In this document: piece by piece, positions 43,973 through 52,274 of the stretch
Numbering within the stretch: the first letter of the stretch is position 1
Layout of the letters: each line of letters opens with the position of its first letter
Source: Aminobacter carboxidus
GTDB taxonomy: Bacteria; Pseudomonadota; Alphaproteobacteria; Rhizobiales; Rhizobiaceae
NCBI RefSeq assembly: GCF_014863355.1
Contig: NZ_JACZEP010000005.1
Location: 1-64,000, forward strand
DNA length: 64,000 nucleotides
Direction: 5' to 3'
Notes under the pieces: generated by a model
Database searches by the model: none
Told to the model about the DNA's origin: nothing
What the model saw: the letters and a program-made list of their open reading frames with translations, nothing else
Translations under genes and position numbers: made by a program

Positions 43973-44263
43973 CTACGCGGCTACCCAGTCCTTGGCAGCA
44001 CGCGCCACCGTCGCTTGAATTGCCTCAGCGGCGACAATGCCGCGTGCGCCGGCGAAAGCCTCGAATTGCTCGCGAGCCGCCTCAGCCGTCGCTATCCCGT
44101 TGATTGCATCCAGGCAGGAGTTCAGCGCCATCGTGTGCGACCAGTCGCGAGCACCCACCCAGTCGGTGAGCACTCGATAGGCATCCAAGACGCTTTCGAC
44201 GTCAAAGGGAAAGCCGAGGCCTACGAAGATTGTCACGGGTTCGCGGAATTCCATGGCGCTCAT
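43973..44263 (-). CDS. DUF982 protein (copy 5)
   Basis: 96 residues. The family pattern is present (VESVLDAYRVLTDWVGARD; AAREQFEAFAGARGIV), with a C-terminal helical extension of about 15 residues. A GGAAC-N17-GTT box lies 68 bases upstream. Function unknown. Confidence 0.72.
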   Translation of the reverse strand: MSAMEFREPVTIFVGLGFPFDVESVLDAYRVLTDWVGARDWSHTMALNSCLDAINGIATAEAAREQFEAFAGARGIVAAEAIQATVARAAKDWVAA

Positions 44264-44628
44264 TCATTCCTCCAATGTTTGGGCTGGAGCGTAGGGCGAA
44301 AACTCCCATGCGCTCGTCACAGCGCCGGTTAACACGCGACTGCGCCGCGGGTTCCATCACATTCGATCGGCAAGAACGAATTGCGTTGCGAGCTTCCCGA
44401 AACCATCACTTCGGTGAGGCCTTCAAACCCAAGTGAGACGATGGGCACGACGTTCGCCGGGACCAGATCCCGCGTCCACCAGCCGTTGCCGAGTGCGCCG
44501 CCGTCGAAAGACACCCTTGACCTCGCCGTAGCATAAATAGCGCGCCGCGCGTGCCGCTGGGGATCAGGAAGCCACATTCGGCGCTATCATCAAGGGGAGG
44601 CAGGTCAGAGGAGAAGGAGCTTAAGATA
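44264..44628. other. Intergenic stretch
   Basis: No supported gene; contains the EcfG-like box at 44331-44355. Confidence 0.45.
44331..44355 (-). promoter_or_regulatory. EcfG-like promoter, relaxed -10 (DUF982 copy 5)
   Basis: On the minus strand, GGAAC (44355-44351), 17 bases, GTTAA. Confidence 0.4.
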
Positions 44629-44832
44629 ATGAGCGCCTGGTTCCGATACGAGCGTCGCTTCGGGCGGTGGTGCCCAGTTGTCTATCACGAAGGAAAGCCC
44701 GGCGTCCCGAAGGGCGAGGAGGAGATGTTCACCGCTGCGGTACATGTCCCCGCCGATTGCATAAATGCCCGTGGCGAGCCTATGTTCGGCAGACTGCAGG
44801 CGAAGTTCCAGCCACCGAAGAGTGCTGAATGA
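44629..44832 (+). CDS. Hypothetical protein, 67 residues
   Basis: AAGGAG lies nine bases before the ATG at 44629. Starts MSAWFRYERRFGRWCPVVYH; aromatic and basic, with no signal or membrane segment. Not recognised. Confidence 0.55.
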   Translation: MSAWFRYERRFGRWCPVVYHEGKPGVPKGEEEMFTAAVHVPADCINARGEPMFGRLQAKFQPPKSAE

Positions 44833-45029
44833 TGGCAAGTTTGGTGTACGGATTCTTCGTGCGGAAGTCGGCATGCCCGGGGCCAGGGAGACGTACACCG
44901 CTCCAGAAGATCATTGGCCGATCGGAACGCGTCTGGTGGCGAAGAGCGACCTGCATCGCGCAGCCACCGATAGCTGGTAGCGCGGGTGATAGAACTCGAC
45001 GGGCTGTTCATTGCAGCAGAGAAGATCGG

Positions 45030-45230
45030 TTAGGCAACGCCGACTATCCGAGAAGTCTTAGGCCTCACCGGTCTCTCGGGCACTGCCGCAACTGACATAA
45101 CCCCATCCTCATGGACGGCAATCGGCGTAATGCCGGGCGCAGCCACAATCAGATAGCCGTCGTTAAGTCGGTGGGTCACTTGAAGCCGCACAAGGACATA
45201 GTCACCTGCACAAACGGGTCGTTCGCTCAT
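45030..45230 (-). CDS. Small paralogous protein B (GDxVxxRL family), 66 residues
   Basis: The ATG at 45230 follows GGAG. The core lines up with the protein at 36809-36988: Gly-Asp-x-Val, Arg-Leu-x-Val-x-His-x-Leu, and Leu-Ile-Val-x-x-Pro, then a divergent basic tail. Unknown family. Confidence 0.6.
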   Translation of the reverse strand: MSERPVCAGDYVLVRLQVTHRLNDGYLIVAAPGITPIAVHEDGVMSVAAVPERPVRPKTSRIVGVA

Positions 45231-45495
45231 CGAAGCCACTCCGGCTCAACGCCCCCGCGAAAACCGACCTGAGAATAGTTCCCAAAAACTAAGAGAAACT
45301 CAATGGCCACGTTGGTTGCTAGGTCGCCGTCAGCTCAACATCTTCCAAGCGCTCGAAGGCGACCACCCAAGGATCAGGCCAGCACCGAGCAATGTTGCAC
45401 CCCAGGCGACTAGCGTCGAGATAGGCGCAAATTGGGATCACTGAAGGCCGCCCTTATCCTGGATACACCCTGGTTGCGGAACAAATCCCAAGCAG

Positions 45496-45520
45496 GGAAC
45501 CAACTGCGGGGTTTTCCGTT
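45496..45520 (+). promoter_or_regulatory. EcfG-type promoter of the predicted sRNA
   Basis: GGAAC (45496-45500), 16 bases, CGTT (45517-45520). Perfect consensus with no open reading frame following. Confidence 0.7.
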
Positions 45521-45526
45521 ATTTTC

Positions 45527-45604
45527 CAACGAGGACGAGGGGCGTGGTTAGCCCTTTCCCACGCCTACAAAAGCCCCGCCCAGTGGTCTGGCGGGGCTTT
45601 CGTT
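45527..45604 (+). ncRNA. Predicted EcfG-dependent small RNA
   Basis: An orphan EcfG-type promoter is followed, six to eight bases on, by a short structured stretch. Hairpin 1: GGCGTGG (45541-45547), loop TTAGCCCTTTC, CCACGCC (45559-45565). A five-base linker follows, then terminator hairpin 2 at 45570-45600. The RNA would be about 78 bases. A 5' stem with a C-rich loop plus a terminator, under the stress sigma, is the plan of Caulobacter GsrN. No ribosome site or start codon leads to a reasonable peptide. Ends are inferred. Confidence 0.6.
45570..45600 (+). terminator. Rho-independent terminator
   Basis: AAAGCCCCGCC, loop CAGTGGTCT, GGCGGGGCTTT: a perfect 11-bp stem followed by CGTTTGC; the A-rich left side also lets it act on the minus strand. 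It ends the predicted sRNA. Confidence 0.8.
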
Positions 45605-45732
45605 TGCATCGTTGCACGTTCGATGAACGCGCGTGGCAAACAGGCTTCGCCAGCGTCCGGCTTTCGACGGGCAAGCAGCCACCCAAGCGTAATTTGTGCC
45701 TGGCGTCGGGGCCTCAGCGGCAGCGCCGATCG

Positions 45733-46029
45733 TCAGCTTATTTCCGCGACAACCGTACCCGAGATTGGGTCCGTCACGCCGAGGTCGCCGCCGAGGTCCT
45801 CGAGCGTGTCGCGAAAAGTGTCGAGAATGCCTATCATCGATGGCCGCGCTGCAGCGAGACTATCCATATCGTCCCACTCGCCGAGCATGCAAAAGGTGCG
45901 CTCGCCGGTCTTGATCAAGGCGCCCTTGCGAAAGCCCTTGGCGTTCAAAGATATCTTTTCATGCGCTTCGACGAAGGCCTGCTCCTTGCCTGGCTTGGTT
46001 CGGAAGCGGACGATGTTGTAGGCGGTCAT
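45733..46029 (-). CDS. ABM-fold (antibiotic biosynthesis monooxygenase-like) protein
   Basis: 98 residues from the ATG at 46029 with GGAGGAAGG upstream. YNIVRFRTKPGKEQAFVEAH opens a dimeric alpha/beta barrel of the ABM superfamily; FCMLGEWDDMDSLAAARPSM continues it. It lies 32 bases after the methyltransferase on the same strand, so probably one operon. A small oxygenase or a binding protein; substrate unknown. Confidence 0.75.
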   Translation of the reverse strand: MTAYNIVRFRTKPGKEQAFVEAHEKISLNAKGFRKGALIKTGERTFCMLGEWDDMDSLAAARPSMIGILDTFRDTLEDLGGDLGVTDPISGTVVAEIS

Positions 46030-46061
46030 TCCTTCCTCCATTGGTTCGCAGTCCATGTACG

Positions 46062-47120
46062 CTAGGGACGAGCTTCCAGGACCATGTTGAACGGCGTCTC
46101 GGTTGCGCGGTGGAAGCGCTTGAAACCGCCACTGGTCACCACCTTGCGCAGTTTCGCCTCTCCGGCCTGGGCTCCAAGCCCGAGCCCTACTTCCTGTGAC
46201 AGTGACGCAGGCGTGCAGACAAAAGTGGAGGCTGCATAATAGACGCGCCCCACGGGATTGAGGTTGGCGCTCAGGTGATCATGCGCGAATGGTTCAACGA
46301 TCATCCATGTACCGTCCGGTTTGAGGGAGGTATGTACATGTTTGGCCGCACCGGCAGGGTCGCCCATATCGTGAAGGCAGTCGAAGAATGCCACGAGGTC
46401 GTAGGTGCCGGGATAGGTCTTGGCGGCTGCAACTTCGAAGCGCGTATTGGCGCTGACGCCAGCCTCCGCGGCGGCCTTTCTTGCACGCTCGATCGAAGGC
46501 TCGTGATAGTCGAAGCCGGTGAAGCGAGAATTCGGAAAAGCGCGCGCCATCAGCACAGTTGACGCACCATGGCCGCATCCAACATCGGCGACCTCGGCGC
46601 CACGCTCAAGTTTTGCGACGACACCGTCGAGAGCAGGGAGCCAGGAGTCGATCAGATTGGCATTGTAGCCTGGGCGGAAGAACCGCTCAGTGCCGCGAAA
46701 AAGGCAAGCACTGTGTTCATGCCAGGCAACACCCTTGCCCGACTTGAATGCGTTGCGCACCTTCTCCTCGTCGAGCCAGAGAGTCGACATAACCTCGAAT
46801 GCACCCGCCATGAAGGCCGGGCTGTCCTCGTCAGCGAAAACAAGTTCCTGCTCGGCGTTGAGATAGAAGCGGTCGGTGGCCTCATCATAGTCAACATAGC
46901 CGGCAGCCGCCTGTCCAGACAGCCATTCTCTGACCAGGCGCTCTTGGGTACCGGTGCCCTTGGCAAGCTCGGTTGGCGTCATCTTGCCGCCCTCGCGCAA
47001 GGCCTTGAACAGGCCAAGCCTATCGCCAAGCAGTACACCTGCCCCAGTAGCAATCGCGCCAAGATCGCCGACCATCTTTCCCAGGAATGCGTCCAGTTTT
47101 GCCTGACCAGCGTCCGTCAT
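46062..47120 (-). CDS. Class I SAM-dependent methyltransferase with winged-helix N-terminus
   Basis: 352 residues from the ATG at 47120 (GGGAG upstream). An N-terminal winged-helix dimerisation part (GDRLGLFKALREGGKMTPTE) precedes the Rossmann domain with motif I VADVGCGHGASTVL and FTGFDYHEPSIERA. The arrangement matches small-molecule O-/C-methyltransferases rather than RNA enzymes. It is divergent from a LysR gene and followed by the ABM-fold gene. Substrate unknown. Confidence 0.85.
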   Translation of the reverse strand: MTDAGQAKLDAFLGKMVGDLGAIATGAGVLLGDRLGLFKALREGGKMTPTELAKGTGTQERLVREWLSGQAAAGYVDYDEATDRFYLNAEQELVFADEDSPAFMAGAFEVMSTLWLDEEKVRNAFKSGKGVAWHEHSACLFRGTERFFRPGYNANLIDSWLPALDGVVAKLERGAEVADVGCGHGASTVLMARAFPNSRFTGFDYHEPSIERARKAAAEAGVSANTRFEVAAAKTYPGTYDLVAFFDCLHDMGDPAGAAKHVHTSLKPDGTWMIVEPFAHDHLSANLNPVGRVYYAASTFVCTPASLSQEVGLGLGAQAGEAKLRKVVTSGGFKRFHRATETPFNMVLEARP

Positions 47121-47300
47121 CGGAATCTCCCTTCGAGCTCGATCCTGACCGCCACTTGCCGTCATGCCGACCAGGCGACGCGGATCAGCTTGGCGACCCG
47201 CAAATTGCGGTAGCTGGTGAAGTTTACTTGAACGCAAGGGCGGTCGATAATGCCGAATTGTCATCGAAACGATGCAGACGGCACATCGCGGAGGCTCATC

Positions 47301-48194
47301 ATGGAGATGCACGAGATCCGTTATTTCCTCGCCGCCTCCCAGACGCTCAATTTTCATCGCGCGGCCGAGCTCGTTCATGTCGGCCAGCCGGCGCTGACGC
47401 GGGCCATACAAAAGCTGGAAGCCGAACTAGGCGGCTATCTGTTTCACAGGGAAAAGACCCGGGTCCGGCTGACAGATTTCGGCTGCCTGATGCGGACCCA
47501 CCTGGACGAAGTGTTCCAGCGTTCCGAGACAGCGAAAAGAACGGCGAGAAGTTTTCTGTCCCTGGAAGCCGCGTCGCTGACGCTGGGCGTCATGTGCACG
47601 ATCGGCCCGCTACGCTTCGTCAGTTTCCTCAATGATTTTCGCGAGCGCCATCCTGGTATCGAGGTGACAGTTATCGAAGGCGCGGCGAACGATCTGACGG
47701 ACCTCTTGAGAGAGGGGGCGCTGGATATCGCCCTTTTGGCGAGGCCCGAGCCGTTCGACTATGGGCTGAAGGCGGAATCCGTCTACCGCGAGAGCTTCGG
47801 CCTCGCCTTTTCGACCGGCCACCCGTTTGAAATGCGCAACACGCTGCATCTCAGCGACGTCCAGGGCGAGACCTATCTGGAGCGCATCAACTGCGAGTAC
47901 GGCGATCATATAGACGGGCTGTGCAGAAACATCGGCTTCGATATTCAAAGCGCCTTTCGTAGCGAGCGTGAGGACTGGATCTTGGCGATGATTGCAGCTG
48001 GCATGGGCGTCTGCTTCATCGCGGAATATTCCACCGGCCATCCAGGGGTCTGTTATCGGCCCGTTGTAGACCCTGAAATCATACGCGAGGTGTCGTTGGT
48101 GTCCGTGGCCGATCGATCACATTCGCCTGCTGCCTCGGCTTTTGCCGCGGCAGTGCGAGAGCACGACTGGCAACGGCTCAGCACTGATGCCTGA
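47301..48194 (+). CDS. LysR-family regulator
   Basis: 297 residues starting MEMHEIRYFLAASQTLNFHR. The HTH (RAAELVHVGQPALTRAIQKL) and an inducer-binding domain with LREGALDIALLARPEP are typical. Divergent from the methyltransferase-ABM pair and the likely regulator of it through the 180-base gap. Confidence 0.93.
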   Translation: MEMHEIRYFLAASQTLNFHRAAELVHVGQPALTRAIQKLEAELGGYLFHREKTRVRLTDFGCLMRTHLDEVFQRSETAKRTARSFLSLEAASLTLGVMCTIGPLRFVSFLNDFRERHPGIEVTVIEGAANDLTDLLREGALDIALLARPEPFDYGLKAESVYRESFGLAFSTGHPFEMRNTLHLSDVQGETYLERINCEYGDHIDGLCRNIGFDIQSAFRSEREDWILAMIAAGMGVCFIAEYSTGHPGVCYRPVVDPEIIREVSLVSVADRSHSPAASAFAAAVREHDWQRLSTDA

Positions 48195-48697
48195 GGCTCA
48201 AACTCGTTCCGCAAGACGAAGGCGAGCTGCCTTTGTCGCATGCTCGATGACAAAAGCGGCGTGAGATCGCCGAGTTCCTATTTCGCGCCGCAAGGCTGGA
48301 GCCGGTGCCGAACTTCGCCAGCAGGAGGTACGTGAAATGACTTGGCTTGAATGACCGGGGTGATGAGCGGTCGCCCGTTCTGACCAGCATGCACGAGCAT
48401 CTTGTGCCAATTCTGGCCCTTCGTTGCACTCCTCCTTTCCGTGGCTCGTGTTGTGAAGGCTTGCGGGCACCGGCCCGAGGGCACGTCAGATCGCGTATAA
48501 CGCCAGCGTCCGCAAGCCTTCACAATAGCGCTTGGGCAAAAAGCAACGGAGGTCCGGTCTCTAGCTCTAGCGCGAAGTGAGCTTCTCCGCGGCCGTGATA
48601 TTCTCCGCGTCCAAGTCGCTTAGGTAGGATTTCGCTCTCTCCACAAACGACCCTGAGAGGCCGAACGCTTCAGCCGATCGACGGACAAACACCATTG
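48195..48697. other. Intergenic stretch with long inverted repeat
   Basis: No supported gene. A perfect 16-bp inverted repeat is listed separately. Confidence 0.5.
48451..48525. repeat. Perfect 16-bp inverted repeat, 43-bp spacer
   Basis: TTGTGAAGGCTTGCGG (48451-48466) and CCGCAAGCCTTCACAA (48510-48525). No T-run follows and no gene lies between. Could be a small palindromic mobile element or a structured RNA. Confidence 0.75.
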
Positions 48698-50308
48698 TCA
48701 CTTTGTCCGGCTGCGATTTATCAGCGCTGTTTCCGACTGAAGGGTCTTCCAGGTCGCCACCATCATGAGCAATAGCAGGAGGGCGAAGGGAAAGCCGGTC
48801 GCGATGGCGCTCGCCTGAAGCGCGGCAAGTCCGCCGCCGAGCAGTAGTGCAATGGCGACCAGGCCTTCGAAAGTGGCCCAGAAGACGCGTTGCGCTACAG
48901 GCGCGTCGACCTTGCCGCCGGCAGTGATCGTGTCGATGACCAACGAGCCTGAATCCGAGGAAGTGACGAAGAACACGATCACCAGCACGATACCGATCAG
49001 CGATGTCAGTCCGGCCAACGGCAGGGGCTGCAGCAGTCGGAATAGCGACAGTTCAGGCGTGTAGGCCACCACGGTCTCCTGCACTCCCTGATAACCATCG
49101 TTCAGGAACTGCGAAAGCGCGGTGCCGCCAAAGGCTGTCATCCAGAAGATTGATACGACCGTCGGTATGAGCAGCACGCACACGATGAATTCGCGCACCG
49201 TGCGGCCTCTCGATATACGGGCGATAAACATGCCTACAAACGGCGACCAGGAGATCCACCAAGCCCAGTAGAAGGTGGTCCAGCCATGCACGAACTCGTC
49301 ATCGGTGCGCCCGAAGGGATTGGACAGGGCAGGCAGATGGGTCACGTAGGACCAAGTGTTGCTGAAGAAGCCGGCGGCGATTTCCCCGGTCGGTCCGAGA
49401 GCGAAGACGAAAGCCACCAACAGCACGGCGAGGACCATGTTGATCTCGGACAGGCGCTTGACGCCCGCGTCAAGGCCGGCGACGACCGAACCCAGCGCAA
49501 CTGCCGTGATGCCGGCGATAAGCAGAACCTTCATTGTGTCCGTCGCCGGGACGCCGTAAAGGAAGTTGAGGCCGGCCAGCGCCTGTTCTGCCCCAAAGCC
49601 GAGCGATGTCGCCAATCCGAACAGGGTGGCGAAGACTGCCATAATGTCGATGACATGGCCAATCCAACCGCGAACGCGCTCGCCGAAAATCGGATAGAAG
49701 GCGGAGCGCACCGACAGGGGCATGCCCTTGTTATAGGCGGCCAAAGCCAACGACAGCCCTACGACCGCATAGATCGCCCACGGATGCAGGCCCCAATGGT
49801 AGATGGTAGCGGCCATGGCGGCTTCGCGCGCGGCCTCGACAGCGCCGGCACTCAACACGCCGTCAGCAACCGGGCCGGCGATGCCCAGAGGCGGGTTGTT
49901 GAAGTGATACATGGGTTCTAGCACGCCGAAGAACATCAGACCTATGCCCATCCCGGCAGCGAAAAGCATCGAGAACCAGCCGGCATAGCCGAATTCCGGC
50001 ACGGCGTCGGCACCTCCGATGCGCACGCGCCCCATCGGCGATAGGACGACGGCGAGGCAAAACAGGACGAACAGATTGCCGGCTATGATGAACAGCCAGT
50101 CGAAGGTGGAAGTAAGCCATACGCGCAAGTTACCGAGCGCCGGACCGACGGAATCCCTGAAGATCAGGGTGAAGATGACGAAGCCGACGATGATTACCGC
50201 AGAGACGAAGAAGACCGGATTGTGAATGTCCAAGCCCAGAACGCGGATGTTATCCTGGCCGGCTTCCAGGCCATGATCCTCGGTCGCGGTGGTTCTGATA
50301 GACGACAT
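48698..50308 (-). CDS. BCCT-family transporter (betaine/choline/carnitine type)
   Basis: 536 residues, about 12 membrane helices. The family signature is complete: GWTTFYWAWWISWSPFVGMF then IARISRGRTVREF, plus the Gly-rich GMGIGLMFFGVLEP. GGGAGGGAAGC precedes the ATG. Imports compatible solutes or related quaternary amines by Na+ or H+ coupling; substrate not readable. It stands alone; the window ends with an osmoprotectant ABC ATPase. Confidence 0.92.
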   Translation of the reverse strand: MSSIRTTATEDHGLEAGQDNIRVLGLDIHNPVFFVSAVIIVGFVIFTLIFRDSVGPALGNLRVWLTSTFDWLFIIAGNLFVLFCLAVVLSPMGRVRIGGADAVPEFGYAGWFSMLFAAGMGIGLMFFGVLEPMYHFNNPPLGIAGPVADGVLSAGAVEAAREAAMAATIYHWGLHPWAIYAVVGLSLALAAYNKGMPLSVRSAFYPIFGERVRGWIGHVIDIMAVFATLFGLATSLGFGAEQALAGLNFLYGVPATDTMKVLLIAGITAVALGSVVAGLDAGVKRLSEINMVLAVLLVAFVFALGPTGEIAAGFFSNTWSYVTHLPALSNPFGRTDDEFVHGWTTFYWAWWISWSPFVGMFIARISRGRTVREFIVCVLLIPTVVSIFWMTAFGGTALSQFLNDGYQGVQETVVAYTPELSLFRLLQPLPLAGLTSLIGIVLVIVFFVTSSDSGSLVIDTITAGGKVDAPVAQRVFWATFEGLVAIALLLGGGLAALQASAIATGFPFALLLLLMMVATWKTLQSETALINRSRTK

Positions 50309-50429
50309 GCTTCCCTCCCTAAGATTTGGTCATGCGTCGGTTCGGCCATCGGGCCGTGCGCAAGATGACTCGGTTGCCCTGGCGTCATGGTCCTGATTGC
50401 GACATCGTTGCAACAGTTGCGACCTGATG

Positions 50430-51034
50430 TGCTACTACCCCGGCGCGCAGCAAGGCTATGCCCGAGTTGCCGCCACAACTCGCGCAGATAAGGGAATACC
50501 CGAAGAGCTCGACACGCTGTCGGATGGCAAGGTTCTGCTCGTCAAACGCTTCGACCGCGGCGCTGGCGGCGCACGCATTCATATCGAGGACTTCGCCCAA
50601 GTTTTCGGTGTCTATTCTGGGCGCAAATACGAGGGCGCGTCATACCATGACATTGCCTCGGCCTTGAGCGCGGCCGTCTCGCCAGCGGCTGCACTGGAGT
50701 TCGTACGCCGTCTGGCGCTGGCGACCATTACCGGCAATGGCGACGTGCACCTCAAGAACTGGTCTCTCATCTACCGCGGTGTCTGCGATAAGCCGGAGCT
50801 TGCGCCGATCTATGACGTCTTGTCGACCGTGCCCTATATTCCTGCCGACGCGATGGCTCTCTCTATCGGCGGCGAACGCACGTTCAAGGCGCTTGCTGCT
50901 CCGCGGGGAAATCGTTCGCAAATCGAGCACGGCTGCCGGAGCCAGCCGTGTTCGATGCGGTGATTGAGACCGTCGACCTAGTCAACAAGTACTGGTGGGA
51001 CCTTGCCGAACGGCCCTCGTTCCCAAGAAAGTAA
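50430..51034 (+). pseudogene. HipA-type toxin/kinase remnant
   Basis: LSDGKVLLVKRFDRGAGGAR, FGVYSGRKYEGASYHDIASA, ATITGNGDVHLKNWSLIY and PELAPIYDVLSTV are HipA C-terminal-domain motifs, including the Asn-Gly-Asp-x-His-x-Lys-Asn-Trp-Ser catalytic loop. The N-terminal part (about 200 residues) is missing. Near 50900 the frame shifts by one base and continues as EPAVFDAVIETVDLVNKYWW to TAA at 51034. No HipB antitoxin is next to it. Read as a decayed toxin gene. Confidence 0.75.
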
Positions 51035-51206
51035 GCGAACGGATCGACGAACACGTGAAAACGATGACCCCGATATTCATGACATGCGTCGAATAAAGAG
51101 AGGACTGACCAATCCAGTGTACCGTTCAATCGCCAAAATCGGCGCATTGCTGTCCGTCGCATCACGCCGCTGGTGGCGCCTGTAACGACAGCTTACTAGT
51201 CAAGCA

Positions 51207-51241
51207 GAACCCCGCGGCTTGATAATGAGCCCGCGGGGTTC
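51207..51241. terminator. Bidirectional terminator
   Basis: GAACCCCGCGG, 13-base loop, CCGCGGGGTTC, followed by CTTC; it lies between the HipA remnant and the convergent exported-protein gene. Confidence 0.7.
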
Positions 51242-51291
51242 CTTCAAAGGGCGACATGCCATGGCAGGCCTGGGCAGCAGCCAGGACGAGA

Positions 51292-51798
51292 TCATACTCG
51301 ACTTAGGATGATCCGGCTCGTGACTACGTTTTTGCCGGTCTTCGGATCTACATCAACAGTCGTCAACGTCATGCCGTCAGCACCGACTTTTTCCACGGTG
51401 AGCACAGCGTTTCTATCTCCATTAACTTTTTTCGCCCAGCGAATACCGAGGTCTATCGCGTTTCCGCGACGACTACCGCTAAGTGCAGCAGTTCCGGTGC
51501 CTGCCCCCACATAGGAGCCGCTATAACTACCACCCTGTGCGGTCAAGTTGGCCTCGACAGTGCGTGAGACGACGATCAGGCCGCGACAGTTGCCGTCCAG
51601 TGCCAACGAGGCATCTGCCGCTTGCGACGTGAATTTGCAGGCAACTTTGACCGGCGAAGCATCCGTACGCACTTTGACGGTGCCACTGCCCCTCCACGTT
51701 CCTTCCAAGGATTGCAAAAAGTCGGACTCGCTGGCGCCTGCTATGGGAGCCACGAACATGGTCGAGGCAGCAAGTATCATTCTCGCGAGAGATTTCAT
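51292..51798 (-). CDS. Exported hypothetical protein, 168 residues
   Basis: Signal peptide (MILAASTMFVAPIAGASESD), then FLQSLEGTWRGSGTVKVRTD and a Gly/Ser-rich beta pattern, like lipocalin-shaped periplasmic proteins of Rhizobiales. Function unknown. Confidence 0.75.
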   Translation of the reverse strand: MKSLARMILAASTMFVAPIAGASESDFLQSLEGTWRGSGTVKVRTDASPVKVACKFTSQAADASLALDGNCRGLIVVSRTVEANLTAQGGSYSGSYVGAGTGTAALSGSRRGNAIDLGIRWAKKVNGDRNAVLTVEKVGADGMTLTTVDVDPKTGKNVVTSRIILSRV

Positions 51799-52274
51799 TT
51801 GGTCACTCTTTCATGTTTTGAAGGTGGCCGGAGGGGTGCCGGCTCGAAGTCCCCTAAATAGCTGCGGCATCCTGAACATCGGGAAAACCAGGCGTTCAGG
51901 TTGCATTCATCGATTACGAAGCACGCGCTGGGCAAAATTGGGAAGCTGGATCACACCTTGCTTTCCGGCAATCATTGCGATCAGTGCTCGCCGGGAGCGT
52001 CAGAAGGGCGACTGGATTGACAACGCCTTTACTCAAACCCAGGCGAACTCGCGGACGAGCCGGACGGCTGTGTCTCAACAGGTCAAAGACGCCGAGAGCG
52101 GTGACCGGCTCAAGCACTTTCGGTTCCCCGACAGGGGAAAGATGTCCGGGCTTTCAATAGCCGCGAAGCCGAGCGGCCGACGCTCGGCCGGCCGCCTCGA
52201 TCTCGGCTTTGACCATCCCTTCTCGCGGCCGCCTCGAAGGGGGCGCAATGCTCCCCTTTGCCATCCGGGAACCT
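51799..52274. other. Intergenic stretch
   Basis: No supported gene. A hairpin CCGAGCG-GCCGA-CGCTCGG (52169-52187) lies downstream of the HisD-like gene on the minus strand without a T-run. Confidence 0.45.

Noticed and set aside
44765-44980. Plus-strand 71-residue reading
   Set aside because: Overlaps the better supported 67-residue gene and has no ribosome site; its later part looks protein-like but cannot be supported.
45270-45292. GGGAACTATT upstream of small protein B resembling an EcfG -35
   Set aside because: The next GTT lies only 13 bases away, too close for EcfG spacing.
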